DNA of 64,000 bases from Ignavibacteriota bacterium (GCA_016218085.1 JACREY010000015.1:186001-250000); one strand, 5' to 3'; shown: positions 1-7,973, numbered from the stretch's first letter. Translations and numbers: made by a program. Notes: a model not told the origin generated them from the sequence alone.

Positions 1-1
1 A

Positions 2-343
2 CCTCCTATAGTCGGAAAGGACACAGACAGCACATCAGAATTCCTGCCACTCGTAATAAAAAGAATGCTGAATCTGTATCCGAGACTCAGAAATCTCAGG
101 GTCAGAAGAACCTGGAGAGGGCTCTACCCAATGACTCCCGACGGATTTCCAATTGTCGGATTCACAAAGGAAATAGAAAATTTATTCCTTGCTGCAGGTA
201 TGTGCGGACAGGGATTTATGCTTGGCCCGGGCCTGGGATTAATAACATCGGAAATAATAGCTGACGGAAACAGAAGATACGACTTCATTACGGAACAGTT
301 GACGCTTTACAGAAATTTCTCCGGAACGGAAATGTTAAAGTAA
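2..343 (+). CDS. FAD-dependent oxidoreductase (DAO family), C-terminal fragment
   Basis: The frame is open from the left edge of the window, so only the last 113 codons are present. The motif WRGLYPMTPDGFPIVG followed by AAGMCGQGFMLGPGLG is the C-terminal FAD-binding signature of the DAO fold (glycine/sarcosine oxidase, D-amino acid dehydrogenase and similar flavoproteins). The first Met in frame is at 65, but codons 2-64 read as good protein and lead into it. The stop overlaps the end of the convergent aminotransferase gene by 9 bp. The substrate cannot be told from this fragment. Confidence 0.85.
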   Translation, partial: PPIVGKDTDSTSEFLPLVIKRMLNLYPRLRNLRVRRTWRGLYPMTPDGFPIVGFTKEIENLFLAAGMCGQGFMLGPGLGLITSEIIADGNRRYDFITEQLTLYRNFSGTEMLK

Positions 344-1516
344 TTTCAACAGGCAGTTTTTTATTTCGTGTATGCCTTTTTTGAGTTCGTCCTTTTTTGT
401 CAGAAGGCTCACTACCGCATAACCTTCATCCTCGAAGTCGAAGAAATATCCGGGATGGATATAGACATTATGCTTATCGAGTAAATCATAAGCCAGTTTC
501 TCTTCGTTAATTTTAATATTAATTTTCAGAACAGAATACCATCCGCCTTCCGTTTTCAAAACGGAAATATTCTTGTCCTTTTCGAATTCCGATTTAAGAA
601 ATTCATAATTGGAAATAATTCTTTCTGTTATCTGCCTCTGTATATGATGCCTCCCTTCCAGAAGAGTCGAAAGGCCAATCTGGACGGGGGTTCCGACAGA
701 CAGGTAAGTGTCGGAAATTATTTCAAGTCTGGACTTTGCCGCATCTCTGATATTTTCAGGACCATTAATTACTATCCAACTCAGTTTCATCTGGGGCAGT
801 GCGCAAATTTTTGATATTCCGCTTAATGTGAAAGTAAGAGCACCGTCTGCCTGAACAACGGAAAGTATATTATTACCTACGGTGTTAATATTAAAATCCA
901 GAAACACCTCATCGCAAATTAAGGCAATATTATTTGCTTTGCACAGAGAAATTAAACCGGTTAAATCCTCCTTATGAAGAAAATTTCCTGTCGGATTATT
1001 GGGATTAACAACAATGATTGCTTTTGTTTTTGGAGTCAACTGTCGCTTAATTGAATCAAAATCAATTCCGAATCCATTTTCATCCGTGTATTTTAGCGTA
1101 TAAGATTTTACAGTAACCGATTCCATTTCAGCAATAAAAGAAAACAAAGGATAGCCGGGTGAGGGAATTAATATTTCATCAAAAGAATCGGTGAGCAGCT
1201 TAAAAACGAACGAATAAGCTTCACTTGTTGAGGATGTGAGAAAAATATTTTCTTCACTTACTTTTAACCCTGCCGATTCGTAATATTCCTTTACCGCTTT
1301 TCTTGCGGCGGGAATTCCTTTAGGGTCGGGATTATATTCGAGTGAACCATAACCGGAAACTGACTCAAGAATTTTAACCGCCTCGTATTCAAAACCGGCC
1401 TTCGTGGGATTTGACTCCGTTAAATCATATAATTTCACGCCGGAATTTCTTTTTTCGGTAAGCAGTCGGCTGATTTTATTCTCTGAGGTATTATATTCGA
1501 ATTTCTTTGAAAACAT
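335..1516 (-). CDS. PLP-dependent aminotransferase, class I/II
   Basis: A 393-residue fold-type I aminotransferase that would move an amino group between an amino acid and a 2-oxo acid in the cytoplasm. Visible landmarks are ESNPTK near residue 35 (substrate/cofactor region), NPNNPTG at 171-177, the PLP-contacting Asp in CDEVF (D202) and the Schiff-base lysine in SGISK (K236). Length is normal for the family. It is the last gene on the minus strand of this group; its 3' end overlaps the convergent FAD oxidoreductase by 9 bp. The specific substrate is not evident; annotated relatives are often called aspartate/alanine-type aminotransferases. Confidence 0.9.
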   Translation of the reverse strand: MFSKKFEYNTSENKISRLLTEKRNSGVKLYDLTESNPTKAGFEYEAVKILESVSGYGSLEYNPDPKGIPAARKAVKEYYESAGLKVSEENIFLTSSTSEAYSFVFKLLTDSFDEILIPSPGYPLFSFIAEMESVTVKSYTLKYTDENGFGIDFDSIKRQLTPKTKAIIVVNPNNPTGNFLHKEDLTGLISLCKANNIALICDEVFLDFNINTVGNNILSVVQADGALTFTLSGISKICALPQMKLSWIVINGPENIRDAAKSRLEIISDTYLSVGTPVQIGLSTLLEGRHHIQRQITERIISNYEFLKSEFEKDKNISVLKTEGGWYSVLKINIKINEEKLAYDLLDKHNVYIHPGYFFDFEDEGYAVVSLLTKKDELKKGIHEIKNCLLKLL

Positions 1517-1528
1517 TCTGAATTAAAT

Positions 1529-1568
1529 GAAAATGACTTCATAAGATTATTCTTACGAAGCCATTTTC
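1529..1568 (-). terminator. Hairpin between the lipoprotein and aminotransferase genes
   Basis: A long inverted repeat (GAAAATG...CATTTTC arms). Its two mismatches become G-U pairs only in the minus-strand transcript, so it is likely a minus-strand RNA hairpin downstream of the 1586-2233 lipoprotein gene. The following minus-strand sequence is only moderately T-rich, so it may be a weak terminator or a processing/stability element in front of the aminotransferase gene. Confidence 0.5.
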
Positions 1569-1585
1569 TAATAAAGATTTGAAAT

Positions 1586-2233
1586 TTATTTTAACATTTT
1601 GTCCAGATTACTGAAGTCCATATATTCGACATCTTTCGGAGGAGCAAAGAAATCATCGGCAATTTTTATATCCTGTTCAAGGGCAGTTGCCACAAATACA
1701 TCACCTTTTTTATCCACAATTTTCAGGGCAAAAGCTTCTTTATAAATCGACAGCTTTGTTCCCTCTTTTGTTTTATAAACGTCGCATTTATATCCGAGAA
1801 CTTCATCGGTTCCTTCTTTTTCGTATTCTTTTAATTTGTCTTTGACATTAATCATTTCAGTGCTCGCATCCTTGCTTTCCGAAACGTCCATTTTCATTCC
1901 CATTTTCTTTCCTTCGAGACTTGTAATCATATAAAGGACTTTATTTTCGAAGAACATAGAAGAAGTAACTTTTTTTCCCGCTTCTTCGAAGTTAACTTCT
2001 ACTTTTGCATTTTTATTTTTGAAATAAAAATCCATAGTACCTTTCAGCTTTTCACTTTTTGCGTCATATTTTATATGATATGAGGAATTTTCCGAGAATG
2101 ATATTTCTTTCTTGTCGGTTTTCTGTTCTGTTTTACCATCCTTTTTTTCGTCAACAGCACCTTCTTTTTTTCCGCACCCGTTTAATACTATAAACAGGGA
2201 AATAAATATTGCCAGAAAATATATTTTTTTCAT
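1586..2233 (-). CDS. Exported lipoprotein, DUF4412-like
   Basis: A 215-residue protein with a lipoprotein signal peptide ending in LNGC (lipidated Cys20), a lysine-rich linker (about 22-42) and a beta-rich domain. Repeated patterns such as YHIKYDA, MDFYFKNK and VLGYKCDVYKTKEGTKLSIY resemble the DUF4412/LolA-like lipoprotein group, in which a curved sheet may bind hydrophobic ligands. That assignment is from pattern only. It lies 84 bp after scpB on the same strand and may be transcribed with it or separately. Confidence 0.75.
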   Translation of the reverse strand: MKKIYFLAIFISLFIVLNGCGKKEGAVDEKKDGKTEQKTDKKEISFSENSSYHIKYDAKSEKLKGTMDFYFKNKNAKVEVNFEEAGKKVTSSMFFENKVLYMITSLEGKKMGMKMDVSESKDASTEMINVKDKLKEYEKEGTDEVLGYKCDVYKTKEGTKLSIYKEAFALKIVDKKGDVFVATALEQDIKIADDFFAPPKDVEYMDFSNLDKMLK

Positions 2234-2317
2234 AAGAAATGATTTTTGTTTTTTAAAAAAGTAAATTAGCGAAATAAAACCGATACATCAAGGAAATTTA
2301 ATTTAAACGAGGATTAT

Positions 2318-3100
2318 TCATTCCTTGCCTTTAAAATCTGGTTTTCTTCTTTCAAGAAACGCTTTTATGCCTTCTTTATAATCTTCACTTTCATAGACTG
2401 CTTTTCGAAGCTGTGTTATCCGTTCGAAAGCAGCGGGAGACAGCGGATGAGCTTTTCCGAGTATGTTAAGCTGTTCCTTAATGACGTTTATTGCGAGAGG
2501 TGAATTGCAGGCTATATCATCTGCAAAACCGTATGTAAATGTTTCCAGCTCCTCAAGCGGAACCATATGATTCAGGAGTCCAAGCTTTTCGGCTTTTTCC
2601 GCACTTACAGGTTGAGCGGTAAAAAACATCTCCTTGACTGCGGACATACCGAGCATGTTAATAAAATGCAGGATACCGTTTGAATTATAAGGAACACCGA
2701 TTTTTGCAGGTGTGATAGCAAAGGTAACATTAGGAGCGCCAATAAGAATATCGCAGGTAAAGGCAAGTTCGCAGGCGCCTCCCCAGACAGTTCCCTCAAC
2801 CATGGCTATTACAGGTGCGGGAAAATTTTCAACGGCTCTGAGAAGAAGTTCAAGCGGATTATCATACGACAGCGGGTCTGTACCGGGTGCGGCAAGTTCT
2901 GTAATGTCATGCCCCGATGACCAGACTTTTGATCCTTTATCTGCCCTGATAATAACAACTCTTAAATTTTTTCTTTTAAAATCCTCCAGGCAATCAACGA
3001 TTTCTTTTATCATTACCGAGGAAAGAGCATTTCTTTTTTCATAATTATTAAACTGAATAATTCCGGTTTTATTCCGGATGCTTGATAAAATCAGGGGCAT
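2318..3100 (-). CDS. scpB: Methylmalonyl-CoA decarboxylase (crotonase fold)
   Basis: A 260-residue crotonase-fold enzyme predicted to decarboxylate (R)-methylmalonyl-CoA to propionyl-CoA. It follows the E. coli ScpB/YgfG pattern closely along its whole length: GSKVWSSGHDITEL (oxyanion loop), DPLSYDNPL, FPAPVIAMVEGTVWGGACEL, TPAKIGVPYN, and the C-terminal VYESEDYKEGIKAFLERRKP. These stretches are specific to ScpB rather than to generic enoyl-CoA hydratases. It starts 4 bp after the stop of the histidine kinase gene, so it is almost certainly the third cistron of that two-component operon, an unusual partnership. Confidence 0.88.
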   Translation of the reverse strand: MPLILSSIRNKTGIIQFNNYEKRNALSSVMIKEIVDCLEDFKRKNLRVVIIRADKGSKVWSSGHDITELAAPGTDPLSYDNPLELLLRAVENFPAPVIAMVEGTVWGGACELAFTCDILIGAPNVTFAITPAKIGVPYNSNGILHFINMLGMSAVKEMFFTAQPVSAEKAEKLGLLNHMVPLEELETFTYGFADDIACNSPLAINVIKEQLNILGKAHPLSPAAFERITQLRKAVYESEDYKEGIKAFLERRKPDFKGKE

Positions 3101-3104
3101 GAAT

Positions 3105-4409
3105 TTAATGTTTTTTAAATTTTATTATCATTTCGGTTCCCTTTTGCTCTTCGCTAATAACTTCTATTACTGCATTGTGCAGGTCAACAATTTTCTTAAC
3201 AATAGCCAGTCCAAGCCCGTATCCGCCGGTTTTTTTGGAGCGGGAGGAATCTATTCTGGAAAAAGGTTCGAAAATTTTATGCATGTCCTCCATTTTCATG
3301 CCGACTCCGAAATCCCTTACGCCTATCTTGTAATATTTTTTGGTTTCATCTATGCTCACCAGAATATTTTTCTCAACAGTCGAATACTTCAGGGCATTGC
3401 TGATTAAATTCCTCAGTGCAATTTCAAGTTTTTCTTCATCAGCTTTTATTATAATAGAATTTTTATTGGTTGTAAAGTTATGGAAGACTATCCTGAATTT
3501 ATAAATCTCGAAAGAGTCGATGACTTTTTGAAGCAGCGGAATAACGTTTATATCTACAAGGTTTGCCTCGAGATAAAAAAATTCATTCCTGTAATAGTCC
3601 AATGTCTTCTTAATCATATTTTCGATTTCCGTTACGTCATCGTTAATTTTCTCTTTGGGCGAGCCAAGTTCCAGTCCGAATTTGATTCTGGTCAATGGAG
3701 TTCTTAACTCGTGTGAAATATCCTTTAGCAACTGTTCTTTTGCTATTATGGAATCCTTTACTCTGAGGGACATATTTTTAAGGGATTCGGCAAGTTCTCC
3801 CAACTCATCTTCGCGGTTTACTTTTAGATCGACTTCGAAATTTCCTTCCCCGATTTGCTTTACAACATTTGTTATGGATTCAATCGGATTTAAAAGCCAT
3901 TTAATTAAAAAGTAAAACGGAATGAAAAACAGGGAAATATGGATTAATATTGCAATAATTACTGTACCAATATCAAAAGCATCATAAGGATTAAAGTAAT
4001 AAGAAACAACTATAATTCCATCCTCAATTTTCAAAGCGCCGAACATTTTTTCCTTAAAATAAAAAGAAAAAAAACTCGTATCGTTTTCGTTCTCCCTGAA
4101 TTCAGGGTAATTTGTAATAACATCAATAGGATAAAGAGATTCGGATGTTGACCAGTTTGCATCCTTGTATTTAAACTGTACATTGACCTTTAAATCATTT
4201 GCAATTTCTCTTGCTTTGACTGAATCGGGAGGAGAACCAATCTGTTCAACAAGAACCTCTTCCATTTTGGAGAGAATTCTTCTGTTATGCTCTGTCTGCT
4301 CATTATTCTGGCTGAATTTCAGGAAAAGTACCACGGCAATACTCAGTAATATACCGTAAATTACTAACAGTGCAATCAGTTTGGCAAATATCGATTCTCT
4401 AATACTCAT
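3105..4409 (-). CDS. Membrane sensor histidine kinase
   Basis: A 434-residue kinase with TM1 at about 9-31, an extracytoplasmic sensor region 32-146, TM2 147-172, a HAMP linker 172-225, a HisKA dimerisation domain with phospho-acceptor His233 in ISHELRTPLTR, and a HATPase domain with an N box (LRNLISNALKYS), G1 (DFGVGM) and G2 (GGYGLGLAIVK). The layout is CpxA/EnvZ-like. The partner regulator is the next gene upstream, 9 bp away. The signal is unknown; the sensor region has no recognisable named domain. Confidence 0.93.
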   Translation of the reverse strand: MSIRESIFAKLIALLVIYGILLSIAVVLFLKFSQNNEQTEHNRRILSKMEEVLVEQIGSPPDSVKAREIANDLKVNVQFKYKDANWSTSESLYPIDVITNYPEFRENENDTSFFSFYFKEKMFGALKIEDGIIVVSYYFNPYDAFDIGTVIIAILIHISLFFIPFYFLIKWLLNPIESITNVVKQIGEGNFEVDLKVNREDELGELAESLKNMSLRVKDSIIAKEQLLKDISHELRTPLTRIKFGLELGSPKEKINDDVTEIENMIKKTLDYYRNEFFYLEANLVDINVIPLLQKVIDSFEIYKFRIVFHNFTTNKNSIIIKADEEKLEIALRNLISNALKYSTVEKNILVSIDETKKYYKIGVRDFGVGMKMEDMHKIFEPFSRIDSSRSKKTGGYGLGLAIVKKIVDLHNAVIEVISEEQKGTEMIIKFKKH

Positions 4410-4418
4410 GGCTCAATG

Positions 4419-5111
4419 TTATTCTTCTTCTGCAAAGAACATATAACCAACGGAATGAACAGTTTTTATGTAATCTTCTTTTTTCGGGGAAAAACTTTTA
4501 AGTTTGCTTCTGAGTCTTGAAACCATAACATCTACCGAACGGTTATATGATTCCCAGGAGATGCCCCTCGTGTTCTTCATTAAATCATCCCTGGATAAAA
4601 CTTTCCCGTTGTGTTTGGCAAATAAATAAAGAAGCTCGAATTCTGCGGTTGTCAGCTCGATATCCTTATTGTCGATATAAGCCGCTCTTTTGCTTACGTC
4701 TATAGAAAGGTTTTTAAATTTAATTAAAGATGAAAGTTTTAATTTTCCTTCTACCCTTCTCATTACCGAAGTGATTCTGGCTATCAATTCCCTCGGTTCG
4801 AACGGCTTCGGGAGGTAATCATCGGCACCAAGTTCGAGACCGACAATTTTATCCGTTACCCCTCCTCTTGCCGTCAACATAATTATCGGGATGTCGTATT
4901 CTTTCCTGATTGTCTTGCAGACTTCGAAACCGTCCATTTCAGGAAGCATAACATCAAGAATAATTAAATCGAAATTGTTTTTTTTGATTTTCGACAAAGC
5001 ATCAGAGGGCAGCTCAGAGGCAGTGCAGGAATAGCCGTTATTTGTCAGATATTCGGAAAGTAAAGCATTGAGCTTTGTATCGTCATCTATTATAAGAATT
5101 GATTTATTCAT
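4419..5111 (-). CDS. OmpR/PhoB-family response regulator
   Basis: 230 residues: a receiver domain with acidic pocket IIDDD (9-11), phospho-acceptor D53 in LILDVMLPEMDG and conserved K102 in PKPFEPREL, followed by a winged-helix DNA-binding domain (about 130-228) with SRLRSKL and the C-terminal YIKTVHSVGYMF. It is the first gene of a regulator-kinase-scpB operon. The roughly 300-bp leader contains a terminator-like hairpin (5161-5192), which could attenuate the operon. Confidence 0.94.
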   Translation of the reverse strand: MNKSILIIDDDTKLNALLSEYLTNNGYSCTASELPSDALSKIKKNNFDLIILDVMLPEMDGFEVCKTIRKEYDIPIIMLTARGGVTDKIVGLELGADDYLPKPFEPRELIARITSVMRRVEGKLKLSSLIKFKNLSIDVSKRAAYIDNKDIELTTAEFELLYLFAKHNGKVLSRDDLMKNTRGISWESYNRSVDVMVSRLRSKLKSFSPKKEDYIKTVHSVGYMFFAEEE

Positions 5112-5423
5112 TTATAATATTTAATTGAGAATAAAGATAATAAAACAATTTAAAAAAAGAGACAGCAAAAGTCCGTGCGGACTTTTACTGTCGATTTGAG
5201 GGATATGGGATAATTTTTATTCAGTATTCAGCGATTAAAATTATCAGCATTATATTTTAATCAAATCAAAAATAATTATAAATCAACGCCCTTATTTAAG
5301 CTTCCTGAACAAAAATATAACCAATAAACCGATAAATAATCTCTTTATGGTAAATAAATGTAACAAATTGTAACCACGATTACCGTTGTAATACTGGAAA
5401 ATTATTTATAAATTTATAAACCT
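5112..5423. other. Divergent intergenic region between the response regulator and a lipoprotein gene
   Basis: About 310 bp, very AT-rich, holding promoters for both directions. The only clear structure is the hairpin at 5161-5192. I could not find a full TTG-N20-TAnnTTTG promoter in either direction. Confidence 0.6.
5143..5192 (-). terminator. Terminator-like hairpin in the 5' leader of the two-component operon
   Basis: Near-perfect inverted repeat at 5161-5192 with arms GACAG-x-AAAAGTCCG and CGGACTTTT-x-CTGTC. On the minus strand it is followed directly by TCTCTTTTTTT, the form of an intrinsic terminator. It lies 50-80 bp before the response-regulator start codon on the coding strand, so it is either an attenuator of that operon or a terminator for a short upstream transcript. 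Confidence 0.65.
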
Positions 5424-6023
5424 ATGATAAAAAAGAATATATACCGGTATATATTAATTTTTTTAATCCCTCTGTTTTTGCAGATATATTCCTGCTCTAC
5501 TACAACTGAATTAGCAAGCTGGAGGGAACAAACAACAGAAGACAGCACTTTTCAAAAAATATTTGTAATGGTTCTGATAAGGGATTTGGAATACAGAATT
5601 ATTCTTGAAAACAAAATTACTGCAGAGCTTAATAAAGCAGGGGTAAATGCTGTTCAGAGCCTTAAAAAACTGTCTCCCGTAGAAAGGTATGAGAAAGATG
5701 ATTTTGATACATTGCTGCAGAAGAATAATTTCGACGGATTTCTTATGATTAAATACGAGGGTTCAATTGAGGAAAAAAAGAATAAGGAAGGAATCACCTA
5801 TTATAAATATTACAGGAAATTTTCGAGACCTACAAGAAGAAAAGGGTATATTGAATCGCATAAAATAGTTATTTTTGAAAGTGTGTTGTTTTCAGTATTA
5901 AATGAAAAGAGCATCTGGGCTGCAACAACCAAGACAAATGATTCATCTGGTCCGGAGGATCTTGCACAGTCATTTTGCGAAGCAATTATTAAGGAGTTCA
6001 AAACCTGCAGACTGATAAGATAA
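5424..6023 (+). CDS. Putative lipoprotein of unknown function
   Basis: 199 residues with an N-terminal hydrophobic segment and Cys24 in IYSC, which fits a lipoprotein signal although the Tyr near the cleavage site is not typical. The rest is a soluble alpha/beta domain. The phrases KIFVMVLIRDLEYRIILENKI and LLQKNNFDGFLMIKYEG are like DUF4136-type outer-membrane lipoproteins, but this is not certain. The gene runs directly into the glycosyltransferase reading frame downstream. Confidence 0.7.
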   Translation: MIKKNIYRYILIFLIPLFLQIYSCSTTTELASWREQTTEDSTFQKIFVMVLIRDLEYRIILENKITAELNKAGVNAVQSLKKLSPVERYEKDDFDTLLQKNNFDGFLMIKYEGSIEEKKNKEGITYYKYYRKFSRPTRRKGYIESHKIVIFESVLFSVLNEKSIWAATTKTNDSSGPEDLAQSFCEAIIKEFKTCRLIR

Positions 6024-6052
6024 AAAATACAGATAATGAAGAACGGAAAAAA

Positions 6053-7489
6053 ATTAAATCCGCTTTCATTCTATTATTCTCCATACTTATCATTTTAGCC
6101 GCCTGGCAGGTACAATTCACATTCAATATTCCGGATTCGGACACAGATGCATATGTTCACCATGTTATTGCAAGACAGATTACTGCAAATCCCTGGGATT
6201 TAAGCATTCACTGGGTGTGGCTTCCATTTTTTCACTACATATCAGCAGGAGCAATACTAATTGGTGCCGGAATGCAGGCAATAAGATTTGCAAATATTAT
6301 CATTTGGTTTCTGACACCGGTTTTACTTTTCAGATTTCTTTACAATTACGTACAAAATGACAGGATTTTCATTTCTTTTCTGTCGGCTATTTTGTGCGCT
6401 TTATTCCCGATCGGAATTCTAATGGGAACCACCGCTCAGCCCGAGCCGATATTTTCGATTCTGATTTTACTTTTTATTATAACATCCTCAAAAGAAAAAT
6501 ATTTAATATCATCATTTATTTTATCTGCTGCATGCCTGATGAGATATGAAGCCTGGGCTGTTTTGGCAGTAGTTTTTATTTTGTATCTGTCCGAATCAAT
6601 AAAGAGAAAAAGAATAATTTCCGGCGGAAGGATTTTGAACATCATATTACCTGCTCTTTTTATTACTGCCTGGGCATTACTCAGGCTTCCTTTTGACGGA
6701 ATGCCTTTCGGATTTCTTTTCCAGACACAACAGTTTGCAAGCGATGCCCTGAAGGAAAGCAACTCGTTTCAGGGCGGATTTTTCAAGATAATAAAAGACC
6801 TTTTTCATTATCCAGTTATAATTCCGGCTTTATTCACAGGCCTGAACATAATTTTTATTCCTTTCGGCATAAAAAATCTTTACAGAAACAATAAGTTATT
6901 TTTGTTTTCGGGCGCGGGAATCCTGGCTTTCATAACATTCAGCTGGATGATGAAATCGAACCTGGGATTAAACAGGCATTTCGTTTCCCTTATACCTGTA
7001 TATTCGGTGCTGGCAGCATATGGAATATTAAATGTTATAAAATATTTTGAAGAAAGAAATATTTTAAGCAATTTGAACATCAGGAAGTCCTTGCCTGCCG
7101 TTATTTTGCTTTTATGCGCGGGATATCTTGTAATGTGGCTTTATATCTGGCAGACTGATAATAAAGACGGATATCCCGAGAGAAAATCTGCAATTGAATT
7201 TTTCAAAACCATAGAAGACGGCAAAACCATTTTCTGCAATGATGCTGTTTTTGAAATATTAAGCGGGCTGGAAATGGAGAGATTCAATCACGTTTGGATG
7301 GAAAATAATCCCGCGGCTTATACCACCATAAAGAGAGCAGCTGATAAAGAAGGTTTTATTTACATAATAACATCAGAAGATAAAATTCACAATGTAAAAA
7401 GTTTGGGGAAAATAATTTATACTTCTCCCATTAACAATAAAACCGGAATGACTGTGTTGATTATGAAAGTGGAAAGTAAAACACAATAA
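6053..7489 (+). CDS. Membrane glycosyltransferase, GT39/PMT-like (start codon unresolved)
   Basis: A polytopic membrane protein with about ten hydrophobic segments and a soluble C-terminal part, typical of lipid-phosphosugar-dependent glycosyltransferases of the ArnT/PMT type. The first conventional start in this frame is GTG at 6215. The frame is open from 5993, and the upstream codons clearly encode the family's first TM helix (AFILLFSILIILAAW) and the acidic first loop PDSDTDAYVHHVIAR, where the catalytic Asp normally lies. There is no ATG, GTG or TTG in frame upstream. An ATG at 6036 lies in another frame and enters this one through a -1 slip on seven A's (6047-6053). I give the extent from 6053, where this frame becomes continuous after the A run. 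Confidence 0.75.
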   Translation: MKSAFILLFSILIILAAWQVQFTFNIPDSDTDAYVHHVIARQITANPWDLSIHWVWLPFFHYISAGAILIGAGMQAIRFANIIIWFLTPVLLFRFLYNYVQNDRIFISFLSAILCALFPIGILMGTTAQPEPIFSILILLFIITSSKEKYLISSFILSAACLMRYEAWAVLAVVFILYLSESIKRKRIISGGRILNIILPALFITAWALLRLPFDGMPFGFLFQTQQFASDALKESNSFQGGFFKIIKDLFHYPVIIPALFTGLNIIFIPFGIKNLYRNNKLFLFSGAGILAFITFSWMMKSNLGLNRHFVSLIPVYSVLAAYGILNVIKYFEERNILSNLNIRKSLPAVILLLCAGYLVMWLYIWQTDNKDGYPERKSAIEFFKTIEDGKTIFCNDAVFEILSGLEMERFNHVWMENNPAAYTTIKRAADKEGFIYIITSEDKIHNVKSLGKIIYTSPINNKTGMTVLIMKVESKTQ

Positions 7490-7519
7490 TAATATATAAA
7501 GCTATCTGAATTTATCGGG

Positions 7520-7554
7520 AACTTTATTTTTTTGAGGTGTCGATCGGATTCGAA
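7520..7554 (-). repeat. 35-bp direct repeat of the tRNA-Cys 3' end (copy 1 of 2)
   Basis: Identical over 35 bp to 7885-7919, which spans the T arm, acceptor strand and downstream flank of the intact tRNA-Cys gene. The pair brackets the GIY-YIG gene like attachment-site or target duplications. Confidence 0.85.
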
Positions 7555-7600
7555 TCCATCCGCCACGGCGGATCTTCGACCACGGCGGACTCCCTTAGCC
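7535..7600 (-). pseudogene. Remnant tRNA-Cys gene with palindromic insert
   Basis: Read on the minus strand, this region matches the D arm of tRNA-Cys (AGTGGC-TAAGGGAG). It then loses the anticodon arm to a run carrying two TCCGCCGTGG-type palindromes (one is TCCGCCGTGGCGGA), and resumes with the T arm and 3' acceptor strand of tRNA-Cys. The first roughly 16 nt are replaced by the end of the GIY-YIG gene, whose TAA stop is inside the D-arm remnant. It cannot make a functional tRNA. Confidence 0.8.
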
Positions 7601-7840
7601 ACTATTAATAATTCCATTTAGGAAATCACGTCCTTTTCCAAATTTTAATTCTTTTTCTCTTTTAATTGCTTCGCTTCTAGTATTATATTCTTCTTTATAT
7701 ATTAATTCTAACGGCAATCTTGATTTTGTTGATTTGCACATTCCTGAATTATGTTTAAGTAATCTTTTTTCAAGATTACCTGTTTGACCAATATACAATT
7801 TTCCATCTTTGAGACTCTTTAATACATAAACGTGATACAT
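7595..7840 (-). CDS. GIY-YIG nuclease domain protein (UPF0213-like)
   Basis: An 81-residue single-domain GIY-YIG protein. VYVLKS matches the GIY strand, LYIGQTGNLEKRLLKHN holds the YIG strand and the catalytic Arg, and EEYNTRSEAIKREKELKF is the family's C-terminal helix with its acidic residue. It is transcribed in the same direction as the tRNA genes. It lies between two direct copies of the tRNA-Cys 3' end, and its stop codon is made from tRNA remnant sequence. Members of this small family are known as stand-alone nuclease-fold proteins of unclear function. A homing-type role is inference from the position. Confidence 0.88.
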   Translation of the reverse strand: MYHVYVLKSLKDGKLYIGQTGNLEKRLLKHNSGMCKSTKSRLPLELIYKEEYNTRSEAIKREKELKFGKGRDFLNGIINSG

Positions 7841-7860
7841 AATTTTTATTAAAAATGAAA

Positions 7861-7890
7861 AAAGTTATTCAATATTATTTGAATAACTTT
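7861..7890 (-). terminator. Intrinsic terminator after tRNA-Cys
   Basis: Perfect 12-bp stem (AAAGTTATTCAA / TTGAATAACTTT, loop of 6) just downstream of the tRNA-Cys gene on the minus strand and followed by TTTC. It separates the tRNA from the GIY-YIG gene. Confidence 0.75.
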
Positions 7891-7899
7891 ATTTTTTTG

Positions 7900-7973
7900 A
7901 GGTGTCGATCGGATTCGAACCGATGCATAACAGTTTTGCAGACTGCTCCCTTAAGCCACTTGGGTACGACACC
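7900..7973 (-). tRNA. tRNA-Cys (GCA)
   Basis: Complete 74-nt cloverleaf on the minus strand. The acceptor stem is GGTGTCG/CGACACC with discriminator U73, as expected for Cys. The D arm is CCC...GGG, the anticodon stem-loop GCAGT-CTGCAAA-ACTGT gives anticodon GCA, and the T arm contains GGTTCGAATCC. The 3' CCA is not encoded. Two damaged 5'-half copies lie directly upstream and one 3'-half remnant lies downstream. Confidence 0.95.

Noticed and set aside
3078-3407. 109-codon plus-strand frame opposite the histidine kinase 3' end
   Set aside because: Antisense of the conserved HATPase domain.
7417-7617. Minus-strand frame over the end of the glycosyltransferase and tRNA remnant
   Set aside because: Its sequence is antisense to the glycosyltransferase and made from tRNA-remnant palindromes.
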